Both the position numbers and the translations under genes were made by a program. 64,000 nucleotides of DNA from assembly GCA_006742785.1 (NCBI GenBank), contig AP019755.1, positions 248,001 through 312,000 of the forward strand. The letters run 5' to 3'. Position 1 is the stretch's first letter. Each line of letters begins with the position of its first letter. The notes beneath the pieces were generated by a model. The model was not told the DNA's origin, ran no database searches, and was given only the letters and a program-made list of their open reading frames with translations. Of this stretch, positions 8,828 through 17,885 are shown piece by piece. Source of the DNA: Nitrosomonas stercoris. GTDB lineage: Bacteria > Pseudomonadota > Gammaproteobacteria > Burkholderiales > Nitrosomonadaceae.

Positions 8828-9157
8828 TTAAAATCGTAACCTAAGATCCACATTGCCGGAATGAATGCCCATGTTGACTTGTGGCGGCACAACATACACC
8901 GGCGCTGGAGAATAATAATTATATTGGGGTTGCGGATAATATTGCTGATAATAAATGGATGGTTGTCTATAAACAGGCACTGGCACGTATTTTTTGACAT
9001 GGTGGTGTCTATGCTGATTGACATGTCGTTTGGGCTGCTTATAGTGTTGATGATGTGAGTAACGTTTACCCGCATGTGCTACAGAGGGCATAGCCAGGCC
9101 AACAGCCAACAACAAACTTAACGCCAGAGCAATCTGTTTTTTTATTTTAATGTTCAT
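8828..9157 (-). CDS. His/Tyr/Pro-rich exported protein
   Basis: Hypothetical exported protein of 109 residues. A signal peptide (IALALSLLLAVGLAMPSVAHA) precedes a His/Lys-rich stretch (HHQHYKQPKRHVNQHRHHHVKK) and a Tyr/Pro/Gln-rich segment ending in SGNVDLRLRF, a terminal aromatic residue as in outer-membrane-associated proteins. I chose the ATG at 9157 because AAGGAG is then 7 bases away; the ATG at 9163 abuts it. The histidines suggest metal binding, but this is inference. It faces the DUF924 gene across a 96-base divergent promoter region. Confidence 0.65.
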   Translation of the reverse strand: MNIKIKKQIALALSLLLAVGLAMPSVAHAGKRYSHHQHYKQPKRHVNQHRHHHVKKYVPVPVYRQPSIYYQQYYPQPQYNYYSPAPVYVVPPQVNMGIHSGNVDLRLRF

Positions 9158-9253
9158 GATCATTCTCCTTGGTACTGTATTTTCAGGCTGATTCCTGATG
9201 CTGATAAATGTAACGCACCCTGCCTGAACCCGAGCTGAACGGAAAATTAGCGT

Positions 9254-9844
9254 ATGAAAACAATTACACCCGCCGAAATACTATCGTTTTGGTTCCAGGA
9301 AACTGAAGAGAAACAATGGTTTTCTGCCACAAAACACTTTGATGAACTCATCCGCCAACGTTTCTCCGGATTAATCCAGCAAGCTGCAGCTGCTGAGCTG
9401 TTCACATGGCGATCAACTCTTGAAGGTCGGCTGGCTGAGATTATTGTGCTGGATCAATTTCCACGTAACGCTTATCGCCATACACCACAAGCATTTGCGC
9501 AAGATGCCATGGCGCTGACACTCGCCCAGGAAGCTATCGCAGCCGGTGCCCTAGATTCACTTAACCAGAAACAACGAGGGTTTTTGCTGCTACCCTACAT
9601 GCACAGCGAATCCAAACAAATACATATTGTGGCAGAAACACTGCACAGAGATTTTGCTTCAAAAAGCAGCTATCGCTATGAGTTACGCCACAAAGCTATT
9701 ATTGATCGCTTTGGCCGCTATCCGCGTAGAAATAAAATTCTGGGACGAATCTCCACGCCGGAAGAACAAGCATTTCTGCGACAACCACTATCACATTTTT
9801 ATCAGCATCTTGAAAAAGACCAGAACGGTTGGAATAAGATATAG
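9254..9844 (+). CDS. DUF924 family protein
   Basis: The 196-residue protein matches the DUF924 family over its whole length: the start AEILSFWFQETEEKQWFSATKHFDELIRQRF, the central LAEIIVLDQFPRNAYR, and LLPYMHSES. The family is all-helical with a TPR-like fold and no proven function. It has no signal peptide. It is the last core-type gene before the defence island on its right. Confidence 0.88.
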   Translation: MKTITPAEILSFWFQETEEKQWFSATKHFDELIRQRFSGLIQQAAAAELFTWRSTLEGRLAEIIVLDQFPRNAYRHTPQAFAQDAMALTLAQEAIAAGALDSLNQKQRGFLLLPYMHSESKQIHIVAETLHRDFASKSSYRYELRHKAIIDRFGRYPRRNKILGRISTPEEQAFLRQPLSHFYQHLEKDQNGWNKI

Positions 9845-10086
9845 CACAAGCATAAATCCTAATCCTACAGAACTATATTGCTGTATACACATCTATCTCT
9901 GTTTTTTTGCTACTCTCAAAAGAGTAATATTTTTAACGATCGTTAAAATATCAACCAAAAGATACACGATACACATTCAGTTCCAGAATAAAGTTCGATT
10001 CCAGCGGAGGCTCCATAATAAATGTTTTGAGATTCATGTCTCAATCATATGATTTCAAAATTCAGAAGTGATTCTGCGCTTCCTCA
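9845..10086. other. Non-coding boundary segment left of the defence island
   Basis: No supported gene. The stretch is AT-rich and holds a short inverted repeat around 10026-10043 (TTGAGA...TCTCAA) and a doubled GATACAC near 9961-9974. It separates the DUF924 gene from the IS remnant that borders the island. Confidence 0.4.
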
Positions 10087-10163
10087 GAGTCTGTTCAAGT
10101 TGTTCGCGACTAATGCCGCTCAGGTAATTGTTTCTCATATTCCCAGAGATTTTAAACAGGCTC
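10087..10163 (-). mobile_element. 77-bp internally deleted IS5-family remnant
   Basis: Begins GAGTCTGTTCAA and ends TTTAAACAGGCTC, imperfect copies of the terminal repeats of the element at 45221-46064. The bases between (TGTTCGCGACTAATGCCGCT and onward) match the 5' part of that element's orfA read on the minus strand (an N-terminus like MRNNYLSGISREQ). The rest of the transposase is gone, leaving both ends and a short piece, a MITE-like derivative. Flanks are TCA on the left and TAA on the right, so no intact target duplication remains. It lies 24 bases from the last codon of the island gene res. Confidence 0.65.
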
Positions 10164-10186
10164 TAAAAAGCCACCACATTATTTAA

Positions 10187-13100
10187 TTATTTCACCATCT
10201 CCATCAGCCGCCCGAAGCTCTCCACCACGTCATACTTGACGTTTTCAGGGGCAAAGCGGCGATTCATCTCATCGAAGAATTTTCGGGCGCATTTGATCTT
10301 AGTTTTCTCGATCTCGCGCAGATCCATCGACGACATAGAACCTTTGGTTTCCGCCACGAAATAGATGTGCTTGACCGTGCCTTCCTTGAAGCTGATCGCC
10401 CAGTCTGGGTTGTAGTCGCCCACGGGCGTGGGAATCAGGAAGCCGCGTGGCAACTTGGCATAGACCACCACTTCATTGGCCGTATCCAGCTCTTTCACGA
10501 ACTCCCGCTCGACCTTCGAGTCCGTCAGCACATAGTCGTAGATATGTCGCTGGAGCTTGTCACCGGCATTGCTGAAATCCTGCTTGGATTGTCCAGCGGT
10601 GAAAATATCCAGATCGAATTTTTCCTCGACCGAATCGTAGGCCAGGTGTTCGATGATGACTGTCGCCTTCTGTTCGTTGATCAGGCGTATCGCCTCGGCG
10701 ATGAAGCTCTCGGGGTTGGTCTTGAACTGCGCAAAAACCGCGACGTTGATACCCTTGAGGATTTCCGCCACCGTGCGGCGTGTCAGTTGCGTTCCCTCGG
10801 CCAGCTTGCCGATCAGGTCGTATTTGACTGCAGAATGAATCGACTGCTTGTTATACTTGATCTCTGTTTCCGAAATCTTGAAACCGTCTCCGCGCTTGAG
10901 CGTCTCATCGGTCACCTGTTCAATCTGCTCGCCTGCCTGGATCATGTACTGCAACGGCGTGACGCGCAGGGTGGTGTCCAGCTCCTTGACAGCCTTCTGC
11001 ACGAGTTCATCCGAATCGAAATCGACGCTGTAGGCCGCCTTGCGGTTGATGCGATTCCACAGCACCTTGAACTCTTGCTTGTCGAAGTTGGCGTTGAGCG
11101 GATTCTTCTTCGGTTTGCGGTCGTCACCGATGTCTGGCAGCTGGCTCTCGCTGAATACACTGTCGATGAGCTGGAACACCTGCTCAGCGTGCGGTAGCAA
11201 CTCTTCCGGCAGATCCTCCAGAGCGCCGTCTTTCTTCGCCTGATGGTACTTCTCGGTGATGGTGCGCTTCCTATCCACGTAGCCGTTCTGGATCAGATAA
11301 AACTCGATGTCCGCCGCTTGGTCATCCGATACCGTGACCGTGCCTTCAGCCGTGTTCAGTGTCTTACCGGTGAAATAAGCCTTGTCTGCTACACGTGGAC
11401 GTGCAGACAGCGAATCGCTGATGTCCTTTTGCAGCGCTGTCACGAAGTCTTTGTAGCTTTCACTCGCCACCACCGTCAGCACGTTCACATCGTGCACCGT
11501 GGCCGGGTGATCCATCCGGTCGCCATTTTGATTGACGGACAAGCGCAGGCCGCGCCCCACCTCTTGGCGACGGGATATGGTGTTGTCGCTGTGCTTGAGC
11601 GCGCAGATGACGAAGACGTTGGGGTTGTCCCAGCCTTCACGCAAGGCCGAGTGGGAAAAGATGAAGCGCACCGGCTCATGCAGCGACAGCAACCGCTCCT
11701 TGTCCTTGAGGATTAGATCGTAGGCATCCACGTCCTCCGAAAGCCCGGCATTCTCGCCGCGCTTGATGACCTTGGGGTCAGTGAGTTTTTTACTCCGTTT
11801 GTCGATGGAAAAGTAGCCGCTGTGGGTTTTATCGGCCGCGATGTCTTTGAGGTATTTGACGTAGGGCGTTTCATCGAGATCAAGCATTTCGTTGAGGTAC
11901 AGCTTGTACTCCTGTTCGAAGACACGAGCGTACTCGCCTTTCTCGTCGGTAGCGGAATAGTCCCGGTACTTGGCCACCTCATCAATGAAGAACAAGGTGA
12001 GCACCTTGATGCCCTGCTGGAACAACACCTGCTCCTTGTCAAAGTGCGCCTTGATCGCCTCGCGGATCTGGATTCGACGCATTGCTTCTTCGGTCACATC
12101 ACCGGTCGCATCCCCGACGGTGAGCTCAACGCCATTGGTAAAGCTCAGCGTATCGGTATTGGCATTGATGTCGGAGACGACGAAACCATCGCGGTACTGA
12201 TCCAGCCCGTTGGAAAGCTCAAACAGATTGTCGCCTTTGCCCAGCTTGCGAACGACACGCTTGATATTGCCACCGGCCAGCTTCTGCTCAAACTCCACCC
12301 GCGCCTCGGGCGGTTTCTTACTGGAAATCTCGATGGATTGCAGGTAAAGATAGCCCGCCGTACCCGCCAGCCCTTTCACGGCGATGCCACGCACGGCGAT
12401 CTTCTTCACCAGCTTCTGATTGTAGGCATCCAGCGCATCCAGCCGGTGAATCTTGTTGTGCGTGGTCTTGTGGGTGGCCGAGTAACGCAGCACCATCAGT
12501 GGCTTGAAATTGACCAGCGAATCCAGGGTCTTGCCGCCTTCCATCTTCTGCGGCTCATCCAGGATCAGGATCGGACGGTTGGCACTGATGACGTCGATGG
12601 GTCTGCGCGACTGGAAGTCGTCCAGCTCCTCGTAAATGCGCCGGTTATCCTTGCCGGTAGCGTTGAACGCCTGCACGTTGATGCCCGCGTCCGACGAGAA
12701 GCTCTCCAGGTGGTGCAGTTGCTTGGAGTTGTAGATGAAGAAGCGCGCCTTCTTCTGATAGCTCTCCAGGAAGTGTTCGGCGGTAATCTCCAGCGACTTG
12801 GCCACGCCCTCGCGGATAGCGATGCTGGGCACCACGATGATGAACTTGCTCCAGCCATACCGCTTGTTCAGCTCGAAAATGGTCTTGATATAGCAGTACG
12901 TCTTGCCTGTGCCCGTTTCCATCTCGATATCCAGATGAATATTCGAGATAGCGGTTGCTGATTTGATGTAGGCCGGCCTTGCAGGGGTAGACTCCCCTTT
13001 GGCATTCGAGGTGTAAAAGTCCGTCAAAGAGGCAGAAACCAGCAGGTTCTGCTGACGCTGCACTTCCTGAATATTGCTGAGCAGAGCCTGATCCGACAGC

Positions 13101-13327
13101 GTCAGGTCGGCATTGCGAAAGGCTGCTTCCTTCTCTTCCGCACTGACGGAGGACGGTACTGCCATCTCTGCGAATGACGACTGGGGGCTTGTCGGCACCG
13201 CCTTTGAGACACCCGGATCAAGGCGGTAACGGACACCACCGTGGTGGGGCGGCTGCCCCTTGAAGCAATCCACCACCGCCTGCACGGCGGCGGTCTGGTA
13301 GGCCTGGGTTTTGAATTTGAGTTTCAT
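10187..13327 (-). CDS. res: Type III restriction endonuclease subunit Res
   Basis: Translocase/nuclease subunit of a type III restriction-modification enzyme; it acts only in complex with Mod. From [11 protein letters not shown] the protein has 1046 residues, usual for Res. Walker A ETGTGKT is at 137-143, Walker B DEPQ at 257-260, then [23 protein letters not shown] and the arginine-finger motif QEVGRGLRL. The C-terminus carries a PD-(D/E)XK nuclease: Pro974-Asp975 in NPDWAI and Glu993-Thr-Lys995 in VAETKG. I reject the upstream ATG at 13396 because homologues start at MKLKF. The ORF appears intact, although Mod is disrupted. The upstream region is rich in palindromes. Confidence 0.93.
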   Translation of the reverse strand: MKLKFKTQAYQTAAVQAVVDCFKGQPPHHGGVRYRLDPGVSKAVPTSPQSSFAEMAVPSSVSAEEKEAAFRNADLTLSDQALLSNIQEVQRQQNLLVSASLTDFYTSNAKGESTPARPAYIKSATAISNIHLDIEMETGTGKTYCYIKTIFELNKRYGWSKFIIVVPSIAIREGVAKSLEITAEHFLESYQKKARFFIYNSKQLHHLESFSSDAGINVQAFNATGKDNRRIYEELDDFQSRRPIDVISANRPILILDEPQKMEGGKTLDSLVNFKPLMVLRYSATHKTTHNKIHRLDALDAYNQKLVKKIAVRGIAVKGLAGTAGYLYLQSIEISSKKPPEARVEFEQKLAGGNIKRVVRKLGKGDNLFELSNGLDQYRDGFVVSDINANTDTLSFTNGVELTVGDATGDVTEEAMRRIQIREAIKAHFDKEQVLFQQGIKVLTLFFIDEVAKYRDYSATDEKGEYARVFEQEYKLYLNEMLDLDETPYVKYLKDIAADKTHSGYFSIDKRSKKLTDPKVIKRGENAGLSEDVDAYDLILKDKERLLSLHEPVRFIFSHSALREGWDNPNVFVICALKHSDNTISRRQEVGRGLRLSVNQNGDRMDHPATVHDVNVLTVVASESYKDFVTALQKDISDSLSARPRVADKAYFTGKTLNTAEGTVTVSDDQAADIEFYLIQNGYVDRKRTITEKYHQAKKDGALEDLPEELLPHAEQVFQLIDSVFSESQLPDIGDDRKPKKNPLNANFDKQEFKVLWNRINRKAAYSVDFDSDELVQKAVKELDTTLRVTPLQYMIQAGEQIEQVTDETLKRGDGFKISETEIKYNKQSIHSAVKYDLIGKLAEGTQLTRRTVAEILKGINVAVFAQFKTNPESFIAEAIRLINEQKATVIIEHLAYDSVEEKFDLDIFTAGQSKQDFSNAGDKLQRHIYDYVLTDSKVEREFVKELDTANEVVVYAKLPRGFLIPTPVGDYNPDWAISFKEGTVKHIYFVAETKGSMSSMDLREIEKTKIKCARKFFDEMNRRFAPENVKYDVVESFGRLMEMVK

Positions 13328-13352
13328 CGCGATCCGCGCCTCGTTTGAGAAA

Positions 13353-13371
13353 GTGCCACGGCTTGTGGCAC
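13353..13371. promoter_or_regulatory. Palindrome GTGCCAC-N5-GTGGCAC upstream of res
   Basis: Perfect 7-bp arms at 13353-13359 and 13365-13371, 26 bases before the res start. The same palindrome, with longer arms, occurs upstream of fic at 14784-14806. This makes it a candidate operator shared by both genes; the binding protein is unknown. Confidence 0.45.
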
Positions 13372-13381
13372 AAATTCCATG

Positions 13382-13395
13382 TGCGGATATCCGCA
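13382..13395. promoter_or_regulatory. 14-bp perfect palindrome upstream of res
   Basis: TGCGGATATCCGCA reads the same on both strands and lies 11 bases from the previous palindrome. It may be an operator, but could also be chance. Confidence 0.3.
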
Positions 13396-13415
13396 AAGGA
13401 TTTTATGGTGATTCC

Positions 13416-13496
13416 ACGATACACAAGTCGAGTTGTGTATCGTTATGCTAAAAATTCGATACACAAAATTCATAGAGACTGGCAGACGATACACAA
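13416..13496. promoter_or_regulatory. Cluster of four CGATACACAA sites between fic and res
   Basis: A perfect inverted repeat ACGATACACAA (13416-13426), 6-base spacer, TTGTGTATCGT (13433-13443) is followed by two more direct copies of CGATACACAA at 13457-13466 and 13487-13496. The cluster lies within the 175-base gap between the fic stop and the res start. The arrangement suggests cooperative binding of a regulator controlling res. Candidates are the winged helix of Fic or the HTH protein at 26229-26450, but neither link is shown. Confidence 0.5.
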
Positions 13497-13502
13497 ACTG
13501 AT

Positions 13503-14606
13503 TCACAGAATACGTCTCCCTTCCGCGATGTTCACCAGCTTTGGAAAGCACAACACGGCGGCACGCCTGCCGCTGCCTGCCCTCAGTTCTTGTAGAATGC
13601 CTGCTGCTTTGAGCTGACGAATCAGGCTCATGGCCGTTGGCTTGTGAATTTGTGTACGTGCAATCAGGTCCGTCGTGGAAAAAATCGGGCGGTCAAAAAT
13701 GGCATCCAGCACATGGACGGTAAACTGGGAATGGGTCGCTTCATGGATCGCCTGCTTCATCTCTTCATACAGCACCTGAATGGCCGCCACACGAGCACTG
13801 TTTTGTGAAGCTTGCGCCGTGACTGCTCGCAGAAAAAACGCGATCCAGCCATTCCAGTCATCTTCTGCGGAAATAGCCTTAAGCCGTTGATAATATTCTT
13901 CACGATGACTTTCCAGATATTCCGACAGGTAAAACATCGGCTGTGACAAAGCCCTTTTTTGGTACAGAAACAACGGGATCAGAATGCGACCGATACGCCC
14001 GTTACCATCCTTGAATGGGTGCAGCAGTTCAAACTGGGCATGAACAACCGCTGTTTGCAGCAGAAAATCCACATCGTCGCTGTCCAGATACAGCTCCCAC
14101 GCCTGTAAAAAATCGGGCAGCTGCAAAGGGTTCGGTGGCACAAAGGTGGCCTGTTCCATTGTGCAACCGTATCGGCCTATCCAGTTCTGATCCTTACGGA
14201 ATTCACCGGGCGTCTTATCCTGTCCGCGTACACTGTTCAATAGAATACGGTGCAACTCCCTCACAAAAGACAAGCGAATCGGGTAGTCCTGCAAATACTC
14301 ACGCGCCGAATACAAGGCTTGCCGGTAGTTGGAAATCTCCAGGATATCCTTGTACTTCTCACCTTCTTTAAGCAGCCCCGCTTCTTGCTCCAGCACTTCA
14401 TCGACCGTAGCCTGAGTGCCTTCGATTTTGGAAGACAGCACCGCTTCTTGGGTAGTCAGCGGCGACAGCATCACCGCCGGATTGGGAATACCCTGCAACA
14501 GCCCGTCATAACGCGCCAGCGACGCATTGGCTTGGCCCACCAGCGGCAAAAGCAAGCGGTAATCCAGATCGGCCAATGGCAAGGCGCTGGGTATGTAAGG
14601 CTGCAT
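13503..14606 (-). CDS. Fic family AMP-transferase-like protein
   Basis: Cytoplasmic Fic protein of 367 residues; such enzymes usually transfer AMP to target proteins. The full catalytic motif HPFKDGNGRIGR is at 196-207 with the reactive His196. An N-terminal inhibitory helix motif SSKIEG (58-63, the S/T-xxx-E-G/N pattern) shows it is self-inhibited (class II). Its C-terminal part (about 300-367) looks like a winged helix (STTDLIARTQIHKPTAMSLIRQLKAAGIL), as in many Fic proteins with a DNA-binding tail. AAAGGGAG precedes the ATG. It sits inside the type III restriction locus, between the DUF1016 gene and res; targets are unknown. Confidence 0.9.
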   Translation of the reverse strand: MQPYIPSALPLADLDYRLLLPLVGQANASLARYDGLLQGIPNPAVMLSPLTTQEAVLSSKIEGTQATVDEVLEQEAGLLKEGEKYKDILEISNYRQALYSAREYLQDYPIRLSFVRELHRILLNSVRGQDKTPGEFRKDQNWIGRYGCTMEQATFVPPNPLQLPDFLQAWELYLDSDDVDFLLQTAVVHAQFELLHPFKDGNGRIGRILIPLFLYQKRALSQPMFYLSEYLESHREEYYQRLKAISAEDDWNGWIAFFLRAVTAQASQNSARVAAIQVLYEEMKQAIHEATHSQFTVHVLDAIFDRPIFSTTDLIARTQIHKPTAMSLIRQLKAAGILQELRAGSGRRAAVLCFPKLVNIAEGRRIL

Positions 14607-14619
14607 GCTGTTTCTCCCT

Positions 14620-14682
14620 TTAGATGCTCTTTACTTCCGTACCCAGCGATAGCAAGGCCTGCGTCTTGAATTTGAGTTTCAT
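14620..14682 (-). CDS. 20-codon chimeric mini-ORF (res start joined to mod end)
   Basis: The ORF reads [20 protein letters not shown] then TAA. Its first nine residues equal the start of Res and its last ten nearly equal the end of Mod (LLSPGTEVKSI). It ends 13 bases before the fic ATG, and the fic ribosome binding site overlaps its end. I read it as a recombination scar in which the start of a res copy was joined to the end of a mod copy. It may act as a leader for fic by translational coupling, but this is inference. Confidence 0.45.
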   Translation of the reverse strand: MKLKFKTQALLSLGTEVKSI

Positions 14683-14932
14683 AAGATACCCTCAAGCCTT
14701 GTGGAGTCCGTAGGCGCCACAAAACGGATTACAGAGTGCGGCGCTGGTTCTGCGCTCCACAAGCAGCGTATGCTGTTTGTCATTTGTGCCACAAGCTGTG
14801 GCACAACATTTGGACGTAAGCCGTATGGCCCGATTAAAAAACCAGAAGGTTTGTGGCTTTTTGAAAAGTTGGCAAATGGTGCAATCGGCGCTTGCACAAA
14901 TGCCCAGCGTGGATGTTGCTTGGTCTTGAACG
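14683..14932. other. Non-coding gap between DUF1016 gene and fic
   Basis: An 85-codon minus-strand ORF (14679-14936) spans this gap but resembles no family and overlaps the DUF1016 stop, so I do not call it. The gap holds the palindrome at 14784-14806 and probably the fic promoter. Confidence 0.4.
14784..14806. promoter_or_regulatory. Palindrome TTGTGCCAC-N5-GTGGCACAA upstream of fic
   Basis: Perfect 9-bp arms around AAGCT. It is the second copy of the palindrome found 26 bases upstream of res. Because the following DNA also contains a copy of the res start, the palindrome was probably duplicated together with it. Confidence 0.5.
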
Positions 14933-15952
14933 TCATTCTTTCTCTACCTTACGCAAGGTTTGTTCAATTTCGCGTTGCAGTTCTTCGCGGTCAGGCAGAT
15001 AGAGCTGGTACTTCTGCACAAAAAGCTGGCTGTTCATCTGGTAGGTTGCATACTCAACCAATAGTTCGTCCTTATCTCTGCTCAGGATGATGCCAATGGG
15101 TGGGTTATCGTCTGGCTGATTTTCTTCTTTGGCAAAATAGCCCAGATAAAGATTCATCTGCCCGATGTCGTGGTGCTGCACATTGCCCAGCTTCAAATCA
15201 ATCAGCACAAAGCAGCGCAATATACGGTGATAAAACACCAAATCGACCCGATAATGCGTGCCGCCCATGGTAATGCGGTACTGCCGCCCCACAAAGGTAA
15301 AACCCTTGCCAAGCTCCAGCAAGAACTGCTGCAAATGCTGGCTAAGTGCAGCTTCCAGCTGCGATTCAGACACTAACCCAGTCTCAGGAATCTTCAGAAA
15401 CTCAAACACATAGGGCTCACGCAGTAAATCTTCGGGTTGTGCGACGACCTGGCCTTGCTGTGCTAATTGCAGAATGCTCGCTTTATCCTTGCTGGCTGCT
15501 AGACGCAAGAATAGAGAAGAGGCCTTTTGCCGCTTTAGCTCTGCTACTGACCAACGTTCGATAATGGCTTGTTGTTCGTAGAACCCGCGCTCCAGCGGGT
15601 CATCCAGCATCAAAAGCTCCACATAGTGTGACCAGCTCAATAAGTCAGACGGCGTCTGACCTATTGGGTAACGCAGATACAGCAAGCGCATGTAGATCAA
15701 GTTACTACGGCTGAACCCCCTGCCGTGGCGCAGGCGCAAGTCAGCAGACAGCTTGGTGATTAGCCCCGCGCCGTACTCGGCCCGGTCTTTGCCCCCCTGT
15801 TCGAACTCCACAATGTGCTGCCCCACCTGCCAATAGGTCTTCACCAACTGAGTATTGACTGCTTGCAGCGCCGCAGCACGGCCTGCTGTATAGGTGCTGG
15901 AGATATGCTCTAGCAGCTCTTGGTAGTTGTCGTCTGGTATGAGTTTTGACAT
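14933..15952 (-). CDS. DUF1016 (YhcG-type) PD-(D/E)XK nuclease-like protein
   Basis: The 339-residue protein has the two-part DUF1016 architecture. The N-terminal helical domain (about 10-150) includes TYWQVGQHIVEFEQGGKDRAEYGAGLITKLS and RSNLIYMRLLY. The C-terminal nuclease-like domain has GTHYRVDLVFYHRILRCFV with Asp237, then IDLKLG with Asp252 and Lys254, the PD-(D/E)XK core. Members of this family often accompany type I and III restriction genes, but their activity is not settled. It starts 8 bases after the mod stop, so it belonged to the mod operon. Confidence 0.88.
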   Translation of the reverse strand: MSKLIPDDNYQELLEHISSTYTAGRAAALQAVNTQLVKTYWQVGQHIVEFEQGGKDRAEYGAGLITKLSADLRLRHGRGFSRSNLIYMRLLYLRYPIGQTPSDLLSWSHYVELLMLDDPLERGFYEQQAIIERWSVAELKRQKASSLFLRLAASKDKASILQLAQQGQVVAQPEDLLREPYVFEFLKIPETGLVSESQLEAALSQHLQQFLLELGKGFTFVGRQYRITMGGTHYRVDLVFYHRILRCFVLIDLKLGNVQHHDIGQMNLYLGYFAKEENQPDDNPPIGIILSRDKDELLVEYATYQMNSQLFVQKYQLYLPDREELQREIEQTLRKVEKE

Positions 15953-16556
15953 AGGCGGCCTCAGATGCTCTTCACTTCAGTGCCCGGCGAGAGCAGTTTG
16001 AAGATCTGTTCCACGTTGATTTTCACATCATCGCTTTTGAATCCCGCGTCGCGGAATACCACGCGCAGCGGCTTATGGGTGGCCAATTCCTTAACGAAGG
16101 CTTCGTCGATGCCGCCGTGCGCGTCAAAGCAGGCGGCGAGCGCGTCGCCGTCCACGAAGAACACATCCTTGCCCTGGATGATCTTCCTCTCAATGGGCAG
16201 GGCAAGATCAACGCCCCAGTCCAGCATGACTTGAAACAGCAGATCTTCCGCTGTGCGGTCGGGCTTGATGTTGTCGACGAACAGATCGAGGTTGGACTTG
16301 TCCAGCGCGTCGGGGGCGTAGTAGACGTCGGCCATGTTCGAGGTATCGACTTTGAGAACACGAAAGCCAGTGTCTACATCCATCTTGCCACCGCTAACTT
16401 TCTTGCCGGCTCGACGGATACGCTCCTTGCTTATTTCGGAAATTGTGTTGTATCCGACTTTATGAGCTGTTGAGTCACTAGGGGTGTCCTCATCAATTTG
16501 AATCATAATAAATCGGCGCTTACCGCCATCTTCCGCATTTTTCTCTAAGAGCCTGT

Positions 16557-17033
16557 TTACGATCTTCTGAGTAATAGTGCCAAGAAAGCCAAATGAATGA
16601 GCTGCAAGCTGGTATCAAGTTTACGTTCGCAGTTTTTCCATAATCTTCGGCACTTTTCCAGCCAGGCGAAACTACGTTCCACTATCCAGCGCCTGGGCAT
16701 AACCTTGAAGGTATGCAGTTTGCTGCGTTTGGCGATCTGCACGGTGACAGGTTTGCCCAGAATTTCTTGCACACTTTCGGCAAATGGTGCTCCAGTATAG
16801 CCACCGTCACACAGCAAACCTTGCACTTGTCCCAAACTCGATCTGCAACGCTTCAAGGCCTGCAATGCACCGTTACGGTCAGTCACTTCCGCTGTCGTCA
16901 CTGCAATGGCGTGCGGCAACCCCAAGGTATCAACAGCGATATGGCGCTTGATGCCCGACACCTTCTTGCCGGCGTCATAGCCTTTCTGGTCAGCCGTGTC
17001 TGTATTCTTCACGCTTTGCGCGTCCACAATCAA
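16557..17033 (-). CDS. IS5-family transposase orfB (copy 1)
   Basis: Catalytic part of the DDE transposase: Asp in LIVDAQSVKNT, Asp in LLCDGGYTG and Glu in RWIVERSFAWLEK. The 158-residue ORF starts at an internal Met; the natural product is more likely an orfA-orfB fusion made by -1 frameshifting, since the orfB frame stays open back to the A7 run (NQVGAAREKLGRNACSTFL). Confidence 0.9.
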   Translation of the reverse strand: MIVDAQSVKNTDTADQKGYDAGKKVSGIKRHIAVDTLGLPHAIAVTTAEVTDRNGALQALKRCRSSLGQVQGLLCDGGYTGAPFAESVQEILGKPVTVQIAKRSKLHTFKVMPRRWIVERSFAWLEKCRRLWKNCERKLDTSLQLIHLAFLALLLRRS

Positions 17034-17355
17034 GAACGTGCTGCAAGCGTTGCGCCCCAGTTTCTCTCGGGCCGCGCCAACCTGATTTTTTTAATGCCTG
17101 CTCCAGCACGCTCACGCCGTGCTGGTCAGGCTCATTCCATTTGCGCCAATAGGCATATACACTCTGCCATTTGGGAAACTCTCCGGGCAAAAATCTCCAC
17201 TGGCAACCAGTACGCAGCAGATACAGCACAGCACAAAATACTTCATACAAATCTATTGTCGTGGGTTTGGTGCTGCGCCTCACGCTACGCAATAGCGGCT
17301 CTATCTCGGCAAACTTCTCTTTGCTAATATCACTGGCATATTTTGTTCTCTTCAT
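16990..17355 (-). CDS. IS5-family transposase orfA (copy 1)
   Basis: N-terminal, DNA-binding part of the transposase (121 residues; DUF4096-type: ISKEKFAEIEPLL, YEVFCAVLYLLRTGCQWRFLP, FPKWQSVYAYWRKW). It overlaps orfB by 44 bases and contains the A7 frameshift site at its LKKSG codons. Confidence 0.9.
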   Translation of the reverse strand: MKRTKYASDISKEKFAEIEPLLRSVRRSTKPTTIDLYEVFCAVLYLLRTGCQWRFLPGEFPKWQSVYAYWRKWNEPDQHGVSVLEQALKKSGWRGPRETGAQRLQHVLDCGRAKREEYRHG

Positions 17356-17408
17356 CCACGTATCGTAAGGAATAATGATGAGATCGTAAACGGGCTCTAA
17401 GAGCCTGT

Positions 17409-17885
17409 TTACGATCTTCTGAGTAATAGTGCCAAGAAAGCCAAATGAATGAGCTGCAAGCTGGTATCAAGTTTACGTTCGCAGTTTTTCCATAATCTTC
17501 GGCACTTTTCCAGCCAGGCGAAACTACGTTCCACTATCCAGCGCCTGGGCATAACCTTGAAGGTATGCAGTTTGCTGCGTTTGGCGATCTGCACGGTGAC
17601 AGGTTTGCCCAGAATTTCTTGCACACTTTCGGCAAATGGTGCTCCAGTATAGCCACCGTCACACAGCAAACCTTGCACTTGTCCCAAACTCGATCTGCAA
17701 CGCTTCAAGGCCTGCAATGCACCGTTACGGTCAGTCACTTCCGCTGTCGTCACTGCAATGGCGTGCGGCAACCCCAAGGTATCAACAGCGATATGGCGCT
17801 TGATGCCCGACACCTTCTTGCCGGCGTCATAGCCTTTCTGGTCAGCCGTGTCTGTATTCTTCACGCTTTGCGCGTCCACAATCAA
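17409..17885 (-). CDS. IS5-family transposase orfB (copy 2)
   Basis: Identical at protein level to orfB of copy 1, with an intact DDE triad, so this copy looks active. Confidence 0.9.
   Translation of the reverse strand: MIVDAQSVKNTDTADQKGYDAGKKVSGIKRHIAVDTLGLPHAIAVTTAEVTDRNGALQALKRCRSSLGQVQGLLCDGGYTGAPFAESVQEILGKPVTVQIAKRSKLHTFKVMPRRWIVERSFAWLEKCRRLWKNCERKLDTSLQLIHLAFLALLLRRS

Larger units (their letters stand above)
16549..17397 (-). mobile_element. IS5-family element, copy 1 (849 bp, in mod)
   Basis: Complete 849-bp element bounded by GAGCCTGTTTACGATC and GATCGTAAACGGGCTC, 16-bp terminal repeats with one mismatch. Flanked by TAA at 16546-16548 and 17398-17400, a 3-bp TNA target duplication as in the IS1031/IS427-like groups. 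Two overlapping frames, orfA and orfB, are joined by a probable -1 shift on a run of seven A (minus strand; 17086-17092). It is followed at once by copy 2 in the same orientation. Confidence 0.93.

Noticed and set aside
11822-12961. 379-codon plus-strand ORF
   Set aside because: It is antisense to res, whose motifs are certain. GC-rich coding DNA often leaves long open frames on the opposite strand; the translation matches no family.
14679-14936. 85-codon minus-strand ORF before fic
   Set aside because: It overlaps the DUF1016 stop, has no family match, and covers the palindrome and promoter region.
16713-17327. 204-codon ORF repeated in every 849-bp IS copy
   Set aside because: It is antisense to orfA and orfB, and repeats only because the IS repeats. 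No ribosome binding site or family match.
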